NCBI RefSeq assembly: GCF_013214815.1 | Contig: NZ_JABSPU010000017.1 | Span: forward strand, 1 to 43,197 | Reading direction: 5' to 3' | From: Gilvibacter sp. | GTDB taxonomy: Bacteria > Bacteroidota > Bacteroidia > Flavobacteriales > Flavobacteriaceae | DNA length: 43,197 nucleotides | Part shown: positions 22,412 to 31,382 of the stretch, one piece after another | Position numbering within the stretch: the stretch's first letter is position 1 | Layout of the letters: every line of letters starts with the position of its first letter | Notes under the pieces: generated by a model | What the model was told of the DNA's origin: nothing | What the model saw: the letters and a program-made list of their open reading frames with translations, nothing else | The model's database searches: none | Made by a program: the position numbers and the translations under genes

Positions 22412-24493
22412 ATGGCAATTTTAAATAGTATTCGTAAACGAGGTATCTTTTTGATCATCATAATCGCTATGGCCTTGTTTGCATTTGTGATCTCTGGTAT
22501 CATTGATAACGGTGGCCTTAAAGGCGGAACAGTTAGCAATAGTGTAGCCACTGTGAACGGCACAGACATTGACCGTGTGGCATTCAATAACTTGGTTGAA
22601 GCTCAATCTAGACAATACGGTGGAGCCGCTAGTCAGTCACAGGTTCGCAACATTGTTTGGGAACAACAAGTTCGCAAAGCGATCATTGAAGGGAAATTAG
22701 AAGACCTAGGATTCTCTGCAGAATCTAACTTCACTAGAAATGCCCTTACCAATGCTTTCCAAAATCAGCAAGAATTCTTCAACGAAGCTGGAGTTTTTGA
22801 TTATGCCAAATTGGAAGAATACATCAGATTCCAGCAAGAAAATGACGTGACTTACGCAAACTGGTTGGCTCAAGAGAATCAAATTGTTTCTCAAGCCATG
22901 GAGCAAGCTTATTTGAACATGATTCAAGGATCTGCTTCTCCTTCTACCATTGATGGTAAGTGGGAATATCACCTCGAAAATGACAAAGTAGACATTCAAT
23001 TCGTACAGGTGCCTTACAGCAGCATTCCAGACGATCAAGCTGTGATCACTGATGCGGAGATCGAAGCGTACATGCGTGATCATCAAGATCGCTTTACTGT
23101 AGATCCTCGTGTAGACATTCAATATGTATTATTTGCAGGAAATGCATCGGCTGCTGATGAATTGGCTACGACAGAAGAAGTAAACCAATTGGTTAACGAT
23201 ACCATCAACGGTTTGGCCATTACCGAAGATGTTGAAGCTTTGGTAAATGCAAACTCTGAAGTGCCTTACCAAGACCGCTTCTTATTTAAGAACCAGGTTC
23301 CATCTACTATTGTTGATTCTATCTTCGCAAGAGAAGCTGGGTCTGTTTACGGACCTTACAAGGAGCGTGGAAATGTAATGGCAACTCGTATTGTAGAAAG
23401 ACGTACACTTCCAGATTCTGTAAAGGCTCGTCACATCTTGATTCCAATCGGAAGTAACCCTACAGACAATATTGTACGTGATGAGGCTCAGGCTAAAACC
23501 ACTGCAGACAGCTTAATGACCATTTTGAAAAGCGACCTTTCTCGTTTTGAGGAGTTCGTGACAGCATACAGTTCAGACCAAGGATCTATCGAGCGCGGTG
23601 GATTGTACGACTGGTATCCATACAACCGTATGGTTCCTGCTTTCCGTGATTTTACTTTTGAAGAAGAAGTAGGGGCACTAGGTGTTGTTAAGTCTGACTT
23701 TGGATTCCACATCATTGAGGTGTTGGATCAGAAAAACCCACAAGAAGTAGTAAAGCTTGCAACTATTGCTAAGCCACTACGTGCTTCACAAGAAACTATT
23801 AACAACCTATTCTCTGACGCAACTAATTTTGAATTGGCTGCGCGCAAGGGTGACTTTGCAGCTGTTGCTCAAGAAAGCGTTTATGGAGTTCGTCCAGTGA
23901 ATGCTGTGGGACAGTTGGATGAGAATATTACAGGTCTTGGTCCTCAGCGTACTTTGGTGAACTGGGCCTTTAATGAAGAGACTGCAGTAGGAGACATCAA
24001 GCGTTTTGACGTTGGTGATGGATTCGCTGTTGTACAGTTGGTTCGCAGAAACCTAGAGGAAGCCTTGATGAGTAATGCAGAAGGATCTGCAATTGTAACC
24101 CCTATCCTTCGCGCTCAGAAAAAAGCGAAGCTTATTCGCGAGCAGTTGAGTGGATCTACCCTAGAGGAGATCGCACAGAGCCAGTCTCAGACGGTCCAGT
24201 CTGCTCAGGCGATCAACAGAAAATCTCCAACCATTGCTGGTGGAGGAACAGAGCCTAAAGTTGTAGGTGCTGCTTTTGGATTGAAGCCAGGAGAAGTTTC
24301 AGGACCTATTGACGGAAAAACAGGAGTATTCGTGGTGCGTTTAACAGCCAAGAACGTTGCTCCAGACTTAGAAGATTACAGTGCATTTGTAGCTCGTGCT
24401 CGTCAGACACAAGGTACTCAAGCTGCTTTGAACGCGTACAACGCGCTTAAGAAAGCCGCTGACATTGAAGATAACCGCGCGACTCTTTATTAA
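22412..24493 (+). CDS. ppiD: PpiD/SurA-type peptidylprolyl isomerase
   Basis: A 693-residue protein. One membrane anchor (residues 11-32, FLIIIIAMALFAFVISGII) is followed by a large periplasmic part. A SurA_N-like region (residues 45-190) precedes a parvulin domain around 330-435 with the rotamase signatures SVKARHILIPIG, DLSRFEEFVTAYSSDQGSIERGGLYDWYPYNRMVPAF and GALGVVKSDFGFHIIEVL. It helps outer-membrane and periplasmic proteins leaving the Sec channel to fold. The order CNNM-ppiD is conserved in Flavobacteriaceae. Confidence 0.92.
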   Translation: MAILNSIRKRGIFLIIIIAMALFAFVISGIIDNGGLKGGTVSNSVATVNGTDIDRVAFNNLVEAQSRQYGGAASQSQVRNIVWEQQVRKAIIEGKLEDLGFSAESNFTRNALTNAFQNQQEFFNEAGVFDYAKLEEYIRFQQENDVTYANWLAQENQIVSQAMEQAYLNMIQGSASPSTIDGKWEYHLENDKVDIQFVQVPYSSIPDDQAVITDAEIEAYMRDHQDRFTVDPRVDIQYVLFAGNASAADELATTEEVNQLVNDTINGLAITEDVEALVNANSEVPYQDRFLFKNQVPSTIVDSIFAREAGSVYGPYKERGNVMATRIVERRTLPDSVKARHILIPIGSNPTDNIVRDEAQAKTTADSLMTILKSDLSRFEEFVTAYSSDQGSIERGGLYDWYPYNRMVPAFRDFTFEEEVGALGVVKSDFGFHIIEVLDQKNPQEVVKLATIAKPLRASQETINNLFSDATNFELAARKGDFAAVAQESVYGVRPVNAVGQLDENITGLGPQRTLVNWAFNEETAVGDIKRFDVGDGFAVVQLVRRNLEEALMSNAEGSAIVTPILRAQKKAKLIREQLSGSTLEEIAQSQSQTVQSAQAINRKSPTIAGGGTEPKVVGAAFGLKPGEVSGPIDGKTGVFVVRLTAKNVAPDLEDYSAFVARARQTQGTQAALNAYNALKKAADIEDNRATLY

Positions 24494-24516
24494 GTCGAAT
24501 ACTTTTAAGATGGAAG

Positions 24517-24546
24517 ACCCTGAGGCTTTAGCTTCGGGGTTTTTTT
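24517..24546 (+). terminator. terminator of ppiD that overlaps the convergent GHMP kinase gene
   Basis: ACCCTGAGGC / GCTTCGGGGT with a TTTA loop (two wobble pairs) is followed by seven T residues in total. The TAA of the minus-strand GHMP kinase gene (24528-24530) falls in the loop, and that gene's last codons are made by the stem and T tract. Confidence 0.75.
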
Positions 24547-25451
24547 ATGAGCATATCCCAAAAGGGGATTACGGTTTTAAATCCTTTGGATTTGAAGTAC
24601 TCCGGACTGTTCTCAGAGCCGCTGACCAAAACAAAATCTCCACCCCAAGCGCCTAAACTTTTAATGACCCCGTCCTGATAATCTGGGAAGAGCGCAGTCT
24701 GTATCCGCGGCTGATCGATCACTTGGGCAATAATGGATTCATGCTCATCCATAAGGCTGTCAAATTCGCTCTTAGTGCTTGTTTTTACCAATGATTGACT
24801 CAGCTCGTCAAGCATCTTAAAAACGGAGGAATCAGGCTTATTTTGGCTTCTGTAGCGTTGGATGCCCAACTTGCTGTCCATCTTTTGATTGAGATGAACA
24901 AAAAAGAGCTGATCCGCAAACGGCCAATCCAGTTCAACAGGCTGAATTGTCCTGCTGTTGTCAGCGTTTTTTCTGTAGTAGATAGGGCCGTCGCTAAACG
25001 CGCAGGCAATATCATAACCGCTGCCACCAAAACCGCGATCCAAGAGTTCAAAAGGATCAACTTCTGCCCATTGAGCCAGATTATTGATCAGAGTAGAAGA
25101 ACTGCCCAAGCCCCAATCTCTCGGAAATTCTAATTGCGTAGATACCTCTTTACCAACTAGAGCTTTCTTAAAATCAGGATTTAGATCCACACAACTGCTC
25201 AGTAGTTTTCTCAGCTGCTCTTGGATAGCATCTTCCAAGGCTTGGTCCAAGCAATCCAAGTCAAATTCTGCAGCAAACCAAAGACTTCCGTTCTCAGCAA
25301 AGCTTTGCCATTTAAGAGGTTTGTCATGGTGTGTTTTTATATTTAGTGTCTGTCCATAACGACTCGGAACTGCTAGAGCCATAGCGCCATCCAGCACCAT
25401 ATATTCCCCGGTTAAAAGTAATTTGCCGTTACTGTGAAAAGACGCTTGCAT
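24528..25451 (-). CDS. GYDIA-family GHMP kinase
   Basis: A 307-residue GHMP kinase. Residues 1-35 (FHSNGKLLLTGEYMVLDGAMALAVPSRYG) are the substrate-side start. The phosphate loop is PRDWGLGSSSTLINNLAQW (GLGSSS at 114-119), and GGSGYDIACA with GYDIA at 145-149 names the family. The C-terminal domain ends AWGGDFVLVSGSEN. Next to HMG-CoA reductase it is likely a mevalonate-pathway kinase, but which step is not proven by sequence. Its last codons overlap the ppiD terminator. Confidence 0.88.
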   Translation of the reverse strand: MQASFHSNGKLLLTGEYMVLDGAMALAVPSRYGQTLNIKTHHDKPLKWQSFAENGSLWFAAEFDLDCLDQALEDAIQEQLRKLLSSCVDLNPDFKKALVGKEVSTQLEFPRDWGLGSSSTLINNLAQWAEVDPFELLDRGFGGSGYDIACAFSDGPIYYRKNADNSRTIQPVELDWPFADQLFFVHLNQKMDSKLGIQRYRSQNKPDSSVFKMLDELSQSLVKTSTKSEFDSLMDEHESIIAQVIDQPRIQTALFPDYQDGVIKSLGAWGGDFVLVSGSENSPEYFKSKGFKTVIPFWDMLIKKPRS

Positions 25452-25453
25452 GT

Positions 25454-26764
25454 TTAAGCTCTTAGACTTTCTAAAAAGGCCAATGCAGCTGCATGACTGA
25501 CGGTATTCGCCTTAAAGTGTTCCACGGCTGCTTCTTTCTCTTGTGGAGTGGCATTGAGTTGATTGAGGATATTCATCAAGTGCATTTTCATATGCCCTTT
25601 TTGAATTCCTGTAGTGGTGAGGGATCGCAAAGCTGCAAAGTTCTGAGCTAATCCAGCGACTGCCATGATCTGCATGAGTTCTCTAGCTCCAGGATTACCG
25701 AGTATTTCAAAGCACAAGCGCACCAAAGGATGCAACTTAGTAAGGCCGCCTACGGTTCCAATCGCCAAAGGAATTTCAATCCAAAAGTGAAAGTGATCTC
25801 CTTCAATTTTGGCATGAGTCAAACTTCCGTAATGACCATTTTTACTCGCGTAAGCATGAATCCCAGCTTCAACAGCTCTAAAGTCGTTTCCGGTGGCTAA
25901 TACAACGGCATCAATACCGTTCATTATTCCTTTATTGTGAGTTACTGCTCTGCGCACTTCTGTTTGTGCGATCTGAACGGCACGAACAAATTTGGTCGCA
26001 AATTCATGGCCACTCATTCCGGCTTGTGCCAATTGGTCTACTGGGCAGCTGACTTCGGCTTTTACTAAGCACTCGGGTACGTAGTTAGACAGTATGCTCA
26101 TAACTACTTCCAGACCATCATCTTCAAGGATTAGGTCAGATTCAGTCGCTTCTCGAAGCAGTGAGGCTGCAAACTGTTCTAAGCAGCTATTGATGAAGTT
26201 GGCGCCCATTGCATCTAGGGTCTCAAAAGTGGCATGCAATTGATAATAACCCTTGAGCTCCGCAGTTTTGTTACGGAGTTCCAAGTTTACAATACCTCCA
26301 CCACGTTTGCGCATATTGGTAGTGATCTCATCACAGTCTGAAAGCAGTATCGGTTTGACTCGGTCAAAAAACTGCTGTAAGCGCTGCGGGTCTCCGTAGT
26401 AGTTTAAATGAACTTGACCATTTTTTACGGTGGAGATGATGCTTGCTTTAAATCCGCCTTTATCCAGCCAAAACTTGGCCGCATTACTCGCTGCTGCAAC
26501 CACCGAGCTTTCTTCAATGGCCATTGGGATGGCATAGAGTTTCTCGTTGATGGAGAAGTTAGGCGCAATGCCTAAAGGCAGGTAATAGTTGGTCAGGGTA
26601 TTTTCGATGAACTCGTCGTGGAGCTGCTGAAGCTTAGTATCGGCATTCCAATACTGCTCTAAAACCGCCACTCCTGCTTGAGGATCGTTAAAATAGTTTT
26701 CAGCCAACCAGCTGATTTTTTGGCTTTTGCTCAGCTTGGAAAAGCCAGAAATTGGAGTACTCAT
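25454..26764 (-). CDS. mvaA: class II hydroxymethylglutaryl-CoA reductase
   Basis: A 436-residue protein from ATG 26764; the promoter box lies just upstream. Class II signs: EESSVVAAASNAAKFW, MGANFINSCLEQF, the cofactor/substrate stretch AVTHNKGIMNGIDAVVLATGNDFRAVEAGIHAYA, EIPLAIGTVGGLTKLHP, and GIQKGHMKMH with the catalytic His near the C-terminus. Class II enzymes lack the N-terminal membrane domain. It makes mevalonate from HMG-CoA for isoprenoids (or runs in reverse). Two nt separate it from the GHMP kinase, one operon. Confidence 0.93.
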   Translation of the reverse strand: MSTPISGFSKLSKSQKISWLAENYFNDPQAGVAVLEQYWNADTKLQQLHDEFIENTLTNYYLPLGIAPNFSINEKLYAIPMAIEESSVVAAASNAAKFWLDKGGFKASIISTVKNGQVHLNYYGDPQRLQQFFDRVKPILLSDCDEITTNMRKRGGGIVNLELRNKTAELKGYYQLHATFETLDAMGANFINSCLEQFAASLLREATESDLILEDDGLEVVMSILSNYVPECLVKAEVSCPVDQLAQAGMSGHEFATKFVRAVQIAQTEVRRAVTHNKGIMNGIDAVVLATGNDFRAVEAGIHAYASKNGHYGSLTHAKIEGDHFHFWIEIPLAIGTVGGLTKLHPLVRLCFEILGNPGARELMQIMAVAGLAQNFAALRSLTTTGIQKGHMKMHLMNILNQLNATPQEKEAAVEHFKANTVSHAAALAFLESLRA

Positions 26765-26785
26765 AAGTGCGTAATAATTCCATTG

Positions 26786-26793
26786 CAAATATA
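26786..26793 (-). promoter_or_regulatory. promoter box of the mevalonate operon
   Basis: TATATTTG on the minus strand is a full match to TAnnTTTG, 21 nt upstream of the mvaA start. No TTG at the expected distance. Confidence 0.5.
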
Positions 26794-26917
26794 CTATTTT
26801 GAAAATGGAGGACTCTTAGAAAATTAGCGGGTTTTCTGCGTATTTAACACCAAAACAGCCCCTTTTTTGATGAATTTTTAGTAAACTTGGCCTTACAATT
26901 TTTTAACTCCTTAGACT

Positions 26918-29089
26918 ATGCAGGGTTCAAAATGGATCTTGGGCGTTTTTCTACTTTGCGCCTCCCTCGGAATTGCACAAAAAAAACAAATAACCTTAGA
27001 AGACATTTGGAAAGGCTCGTTCAGAACCGAGTACATGGATCGCCTGCAATCCCTCAATAATGGGAAAGAGTACGTGGTGCTCAATTACGATCGCAAGGCC
27101 AGAGCTTCTACTGTTGATGTCTATGATTACGCCACTTCTCAAAAGGTACGCACGCTGGTCAACACGCAGTCTCTAAAGGGTGTGGATTATATCATCAGTT
27201 ATGAATTGAGTGAGGATGAAACTAAAATGCTCATCGCTACGCAACTTCAGTCCATCTACCGCAGATCGACCTTGGGAACTTATTATGTCTACGATCTGGA
27301 TTCAGAATCTCTAGAATTGGTTGCAGACATGCCTATTCAGGAGCCAACGTTTAGCCCGGATGGATCTAAAGTAGCTTATGGATTCAACAACAATATTTAC
27401 GTAAAAGATTTGGTTAGTGGTGAAACAACCGAAGTCACTAAGGACGGTAAAAAGAACAAAATTATAAACGGGATCACCGATTGGGTATATGAGGAGGAAT
27501 TCGGATTTGTAAGAGCCTTTGATTGGAACGCTGCCGGAACTCACATTGCCTTCATTCGTTTTGACGAGACTGACGTCCCTGAATTCTCTATGGACGTTTA
27601 CGGAAAAGATCTGTATCAGACCCAACAAGTATTTAAGTACCCAAAAGCAGGAGAGGCCAACGCCAAGGTGAGTTTGCATATGTATGAGCTCAGCAGTGGT
27701 AGCACCTCTAAAATTGACCTTTCTGCTTACAACTCGTATTATATCCCTCGTATTAAATGGACTAAAGATCCAGAGGTGTTATCTGTGCAATTGACCAACA
27801 GAAAACAAAACACTGTAGATCTTGTCATGGTCAATGCTAAAGACAACAGCAGTAAAATGGTGCTTCAAGACACAGACGCTGCCTATGTAGACATCACAGA
27901 CAATCTAACCTTTTTGGCCAACAACAGTTTTATTTGGACCAGCGAGAAAGACGGTTGGAATCATATCTACCACTACGACAAGAACGGAAAGTTGCTCAAT
28001 CAGGTCACCGATGGTGATTGGGAAGTAACGCGTTATTACGGTTTTGATACTAAAACGGGCCGTATCTACTATCAAAGTTCTGAGCGCGGAAGTATGTATC
28101 GTGATGTGTATTCAATTCTTCCAAGCGGAAAGAACAAGGTTCAATTGACTACGCGTCCTGGGACGAACTCGGCTTCATTCTCTGCGGATTTTAGTTACTT
28201 TATCAATACCTTCTCTAGCGCTATGGTACCTCCGGTGTACACCTTGCACAACGCTTTAGACGGTGAAAAGGTTCGCGAGATCTTGAACAATACGGAACTC
28301 AGAACCAAACTCCTCGCTTACGATATGTCTCCAAAAGAGTTCTCTACCATTGAGGTCAATGGGAATGAACTCAATATGTATATGATCAAACCTTCTGATT
28401 TTGATCCGGAGAAAAAATATCCACTATTCATGTATCAATACTCAGGTCCAGGGTCTCAAAATGTTGCAGACCGCTGGGGTGGATCCAATGATTATTGGCA
28501 CAATATGCTAGCGCAACAGGGCATTATTGTGGTTTGTGTTGACGGACGCGGAACGGGCTTGAAAGGACGTGGCTTTAAAAAAGTTACGCAATTGGAGCTC
28601 GGTAAATACGAGGTTCAGGATCAAATAGGAGCTGCCCAGCAATTGGCGCAGTTGCCCTATATTGACGGAGATCGTATTGGAATCTGGGGTTGGAGTTATG
28701 GCGGATTCATGTCTGCCAACTGCTTGTTCCAAGGGGCTGATACCTTTAGCATGGCCATTGCTGTAGCTCCTGTGGGAAGCTGGCGTTTTTACGACACCAT
28801 TTACACAGAGCGTTATATGAGCACGCCTCAAGAGAATCCGGGAGGTTATGATAACAACTCGCCAATTTCTCATGTGGACAAACTAAAAGGTGATTTCCTT
28901 TTGGTTCACGGTACTGCGGATGATAACGTACATGTGCAAAACTCTACCCGTTTGGTGGAGGCATTGGTGCAGGCCAACAAGCAATTTGAATGGGCCATGT
29001 ACCCTGACAAAAATCACGGCATATACGGCGGGAATACCCGTTTGCATCTATATACCAAAATGACCAACTTTATTTTGGACAACCTATAA
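26918..29089 (+). CDS. dipeptidyl peptidase IV (S9B family)
   Basis: A 723-residue exported protease with a signal peptide (MQGSKWILGVFLLCASLGIAQ). Residues 30-470 form the beta-propeller with the substrate-binding EE pair in DWVYEEEFGFV near 190. The alpha/beta-hydrolase domain has the catalytic triad Ser593 (GWSYGGF), Asp near 668-669 (GTADDNVH) and His700 (KNHGIYGG). It removes X-Pro or X-Ala dipeptides from peptides. The POT transporter follows after 27 nt, so the products can be taken up by the same operon. Confidence 0.95.
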   Translation: MQGSKWILGVFLLCASLGIAQKKQITLEDIWKGSFRTEYMDRLQSLNNGKEYVVLNYDRKARASTVDVYDYATSQKVRTLVNTQSLKGVDYIISYELSEDETKMLIATQLQSIYRRSTLGTYYVYDLDSESLELVADMPIQEPTFSPDGSKVAYGFNNNIYVKDLVSGETTEVTKDGKKNKIINGITDWVYEEEFGFVRAFDWNAAGTHIAFIRFDETDVPEFSMDVYGKDLYQTQQVFKYPKAGEANAKVSLHMYELSSGSTSKIDLSAYNSYYIPRIKWTKDPEVLSVQLTNRKQNTVDLVMVNAKDNSSKMVLQDTDAAYVDITDNLTFLANNSFIWTSEKDGWNHIYHYDKNGKLLNQVTDGDWEVTRYYGFDTKTGRIYYQSSERGSMYRDVYSILPSGKNKVQLTTRPGTNSASFSADFSYFINTFSSAMVPPVYTLHNALDGEKVREILNNTELRTKLLAYDMSPKEFSTIEVNGNELNMYMIKPSDFDPEKKYPLFMYQYSGPGSQNVADRWGGSNDYWHNMLAQQGIIVVCVDGRGTGLKGRGFKKVTQLELGKYEVQDQIGAAQQLAQLPYIDGDRIGIWGWSYGGFMSANCLFQGADTFSMAIAVAPVGSWRFYDTIYTERYMSTPQENPGGYDNNSPISHVDKLKGDFLLVHGTADDNVHVQNSTRLVEALVQANKQFEWAMYPDKNHGIYGGNTRLHLYTKMTNFILDNL

Positions 29090-29116
29090 AACGAAAAACT
29101 AACTAAAACGAGATTT

Positions 29117-30709
29117 ATGGAATTTAAATACGGAGGCTCGGAAACCAACCAAAGAACGGTTCTAGGACATCCTTCTGGACTGTTTGTTTTGTTCTTTACA
29201 GAGATGTGGGAACGATTCTCTTATTACGGCATGCGCGCTTTGCTTGTTCTGTTCTTAACAGCGGCAATCATAGGCGAAGGCGGCTGGGGTTGGGAACGCT
29301 CGGAAGCCTTGCTGCTTTATGGATGGTATACTGGTTTGGTATACATTACCCCCATCATAGGTGGTTTCATTGCGGATAAGATCATGGGCTATCGCAACGC
29401 GGTAGTGCTGGGAGCCTTTTTAATGACCTTGGGGCATGCCTCCATGGCCTTAGAGGTAACAGCAGACTTGTTCTTTTACGCTGGATTGGGTCTTTTGATT
29501 ATTGGTAACGGACTCTTTAAGCCGAATATCTCGTCTATCGTTGGACAATTGTACAAAACCCAAGGCAAGGAGAAAGACGCGGGATACACCATTTTCTATA
29601 TGGGAATCAACGCGGGAGCTTTCCTCGGTATTGGTTTATGCGGATATATTGGAGAGACCGTAGGCTGGCACTATGGATTTGGTTTGGCTGGTATCTTTAT
29701 GTTCTTCGGAATGCTTCAGTTCTACTTTGCGCAAAAGATCTTCGGAAATATTGGCCTAAAGCCAAATCAAACAGATGATCTTGACGATGTAGTTGAAGAT
29801 GCTGTAGAAGACATCAAAGACGATGTAGAAGACGTCATGGATGAGGCTACCAAGTCTAAAGTAGTTTCAGATCGATTGAAAGTTATTGGAGTTTTCGCCT
29901 TCTTTACCGTATTCTTCTGGTGGGCCTTTGAACAGGCCGGTGGTTCTATGACCATCTTCGCAGCAGATTATACCGACCGTTTGTTGGAGGGAAGTGGCGC
30001 TATGACCTTTAAGGTAGTAAATGCTGTATTGACGGTAGTGCCGTTGATGATCATTACCTATGTACTGTATTTATTATTCAAACAGACTTTTGCCAAATAT
30101 GCCCTTTCTAATATTCTATTGGGCTCCAGTTTTGTCATCATATGGGGAATTGTGATCTGGATGCTAAAGAACGAGTTCAGCGCAGATATCGCTGAAGTTA
30201 AAGCTTCTTGGTTCGGAATACTGAATTCCTTCTTCATTATTGCTTTTGCTCCGTTGTTCTCTAAGATTTGGACTAGTAAATACAATCCGTCGGGCCCAGT
30301 GAAATTCGCCATTGGCTTAATGCTTCTCGGTTTAGGATTCGGCATTTTGGCCTTCGGATCTATGGGAATCCCATTAGGAGCTAAGACTGCCTCTGTGAGC
30401 ATGATCTTCTTAGTACTAGCATATTTGTTCCACACCCTCGGAGAATTGTGTATTTCTCCAGTAGGACTGTCCTATGTGAGTAAGCTAGCTCCTCTAAAGT
30501 TGGTTGGATTGATGTTTGGAGTTTGGTTTGTGGCCAACTTTATCGCAAACCTAACTGCAGGTTGGACCGGTAGTTATATCGATCCGATTGTAGAAGAGTA
30601 CGGAATGAGTACCTTCTTCTTGATCTTTACCCTGATCCCTGTTGGAGCAGGTATCGTAATGCTGATCCTAAACAAGACCTTGATCAGAATGATGCACGGC
30701 ATTCGCTAG
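29117..30709 (+). CDS. POT-family di/tripeptide transporter
   Basis: A 530-residue proton-coupled transporter of the MFS. Seen: the ExxERF motif in TEMWERFSYYGMRALLVLF on the first helix, the motif FKPNISSIVGQLY, and FYMGINAGAFLGIGLCGYIGE of the PTR2 family. Residues 218-255 between the two bundles form a very acidic, repetitive linker (DDLDDVVEDAVEDIKDDVEDVMDE). It imports di- and tripeptides, which fits its dipeptidase neighbour. Confidence 0.94.
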   Translation: MEFKYGGSETNQRTVLGHPSGLFVLFFTEMWERFSYYGMRALLVLFLTAAIIGEGGWGWERSEALLLYGWYTGLVYITPIIGGFIADKIMGYRNAVVLGAFLMTLGHASMALEVTADLFFYAGLGLLIIGNGLFKPNISSIVGQLYKTQGKEKDAGYTIFYMGINAGAFLGIGLCGYIGETVGWHYGFGLAGIFMFFGMLQFYFAQKIFGNIGLKPNQTDDLDDVVEDAVEDIKDDVEDVMDEATKSKVVSDRLKVIGVFAFFTVFFWWAFEQAGGSMTIFAADYTDRLLEGSGAMTFKVVNAVLTVVPLMIITYVLYLLFKQTFAKYALSNILLGSSFVIIWGIVIWMLKNEFSADIAEVKASWFGILNSFFIIAFAPLFSKIWTSKYNPSGPVKFAIGLMLLGLGFGILAFGSMGIPLGAKTASVSMIFLVLAYLFHTLGELCISPVGLSYVSKLAPLKLVGLMFGVWFVANFIANLTAGWTGSYIDPIVEEYGMSTFFLIFTLIPVGAGIVMLILNKTLIRMMHGIR

Positions 30710-30734
30710 GTTCTGTTAAACAATACATAAATAA

Positions 30735-30766
30735 AAAAAGCGTTCCATTAAAACGGAACGCTTTTT
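30735..30766 (+). terminator. intrinsic terminator of the DPP IV - POT operon
   Basis: GCGTTCC / GGAACGC with an 8-nt loop, with A residues before and five T residues after the stem. It also can act on the minus strand. It lies about 25 nt past the POT stop codon. Confidence 0.85.
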
Positions 30767-30820
30767 GTTATGTTTGTAAAGAACCCCAAGTTTTACGACT
30801 GAAAGAGAAATGACTGTGTG

Positions 30821-31360
30821 ATGAAAAATTACCTTAGCCTATTGCTTTTATTGCTTGCTACAGCAACATTTGCTCAGGACAAAATTCAATGGATGACCAT
30901 GAATGAAGCCCTTGCAGCACAAAAAGAAGAACCCAAAAAGATCATTATGGATGTCTATACCAACTGGTGTGGACCTTGTAAATTGATGGATCGTGACACC
31001 TTTGGCAATGCTCAAGTGGCTCAGTTCATCAATGAGAATTACTATCCTGTAAAATTCAATGCTGAAGGTAAAGAGCCTGTGGACTATCAAGGCTTTGTGT
31101 ATACCAATCCGAATTATAAAGAAGGACGTCGTGGGCGCAATGCCACACACTTTTTTGCCGATGCTTTGCGTTTACAAGGATATCCGAGCATTGTTTTCTT
31201 TGAAGAGGATGGAACCTTGATACAAGCCTTGCCAGGCTTTAGATCACCTGCTCAGATAGAGATCTTTTTGAAAATGATCGCTAATGACGATTATAAAGAG
31301 CTCACCACGGCAGAAGCCTGGGCGGACTATCAGAAAAATTTTAAAGGCACATTTGAGTAG
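30821..31360 (+). CDS. exported thioredoxin-like protein
   Basis: A 179-residue protein from ATG 30821; the GTG three bases before is less likely. After a signal peptide (MKNYLSLLLLLLATATFAQ) the thioredoxin fold has VYTNWCGPCKLMD with the redox pair CGPC near residues 50-53 and the cis-proline part RLQGYPSIVFFEEDG. A 30-residue insertion (EGKEPVDYQGFVYTNPNYKEGRRGRNATHFF) lies between the two, as in thiol-disulfide proteins of the DUF255/thioredoxin_7 kind. It keeps periplasmic cysteines in the right state; the partner is unknown. Confidence 0.87.
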   Translation: MKNYLSLLLLLLATATFAQDKIQWMTMNEALAAQKEEPKKIIMDVYTNWCGPCKLMDRDTFGNAQVAQFINENYYPVKFNAEGKEPVDYQGFVYTNPNYKEGRRGRNATHFFADALRLQGYPSIVFFEEDGTLIQALPGFRSPAQIEIFLKMIANDDYKELTTAEAWADYQKNFKGTFE

Positions 31361-31382
31361 TATTTATTAGCAAAATTTTCCA

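Noticed and set aside
29770-29855. Tandem DNA repeat in the POT transporter gene
   Set aside because: The repeated GAT/GAA/GTA codons encode an acidic linker between the two helix bundles; it is a protein feature without unit-level DNA repetition.
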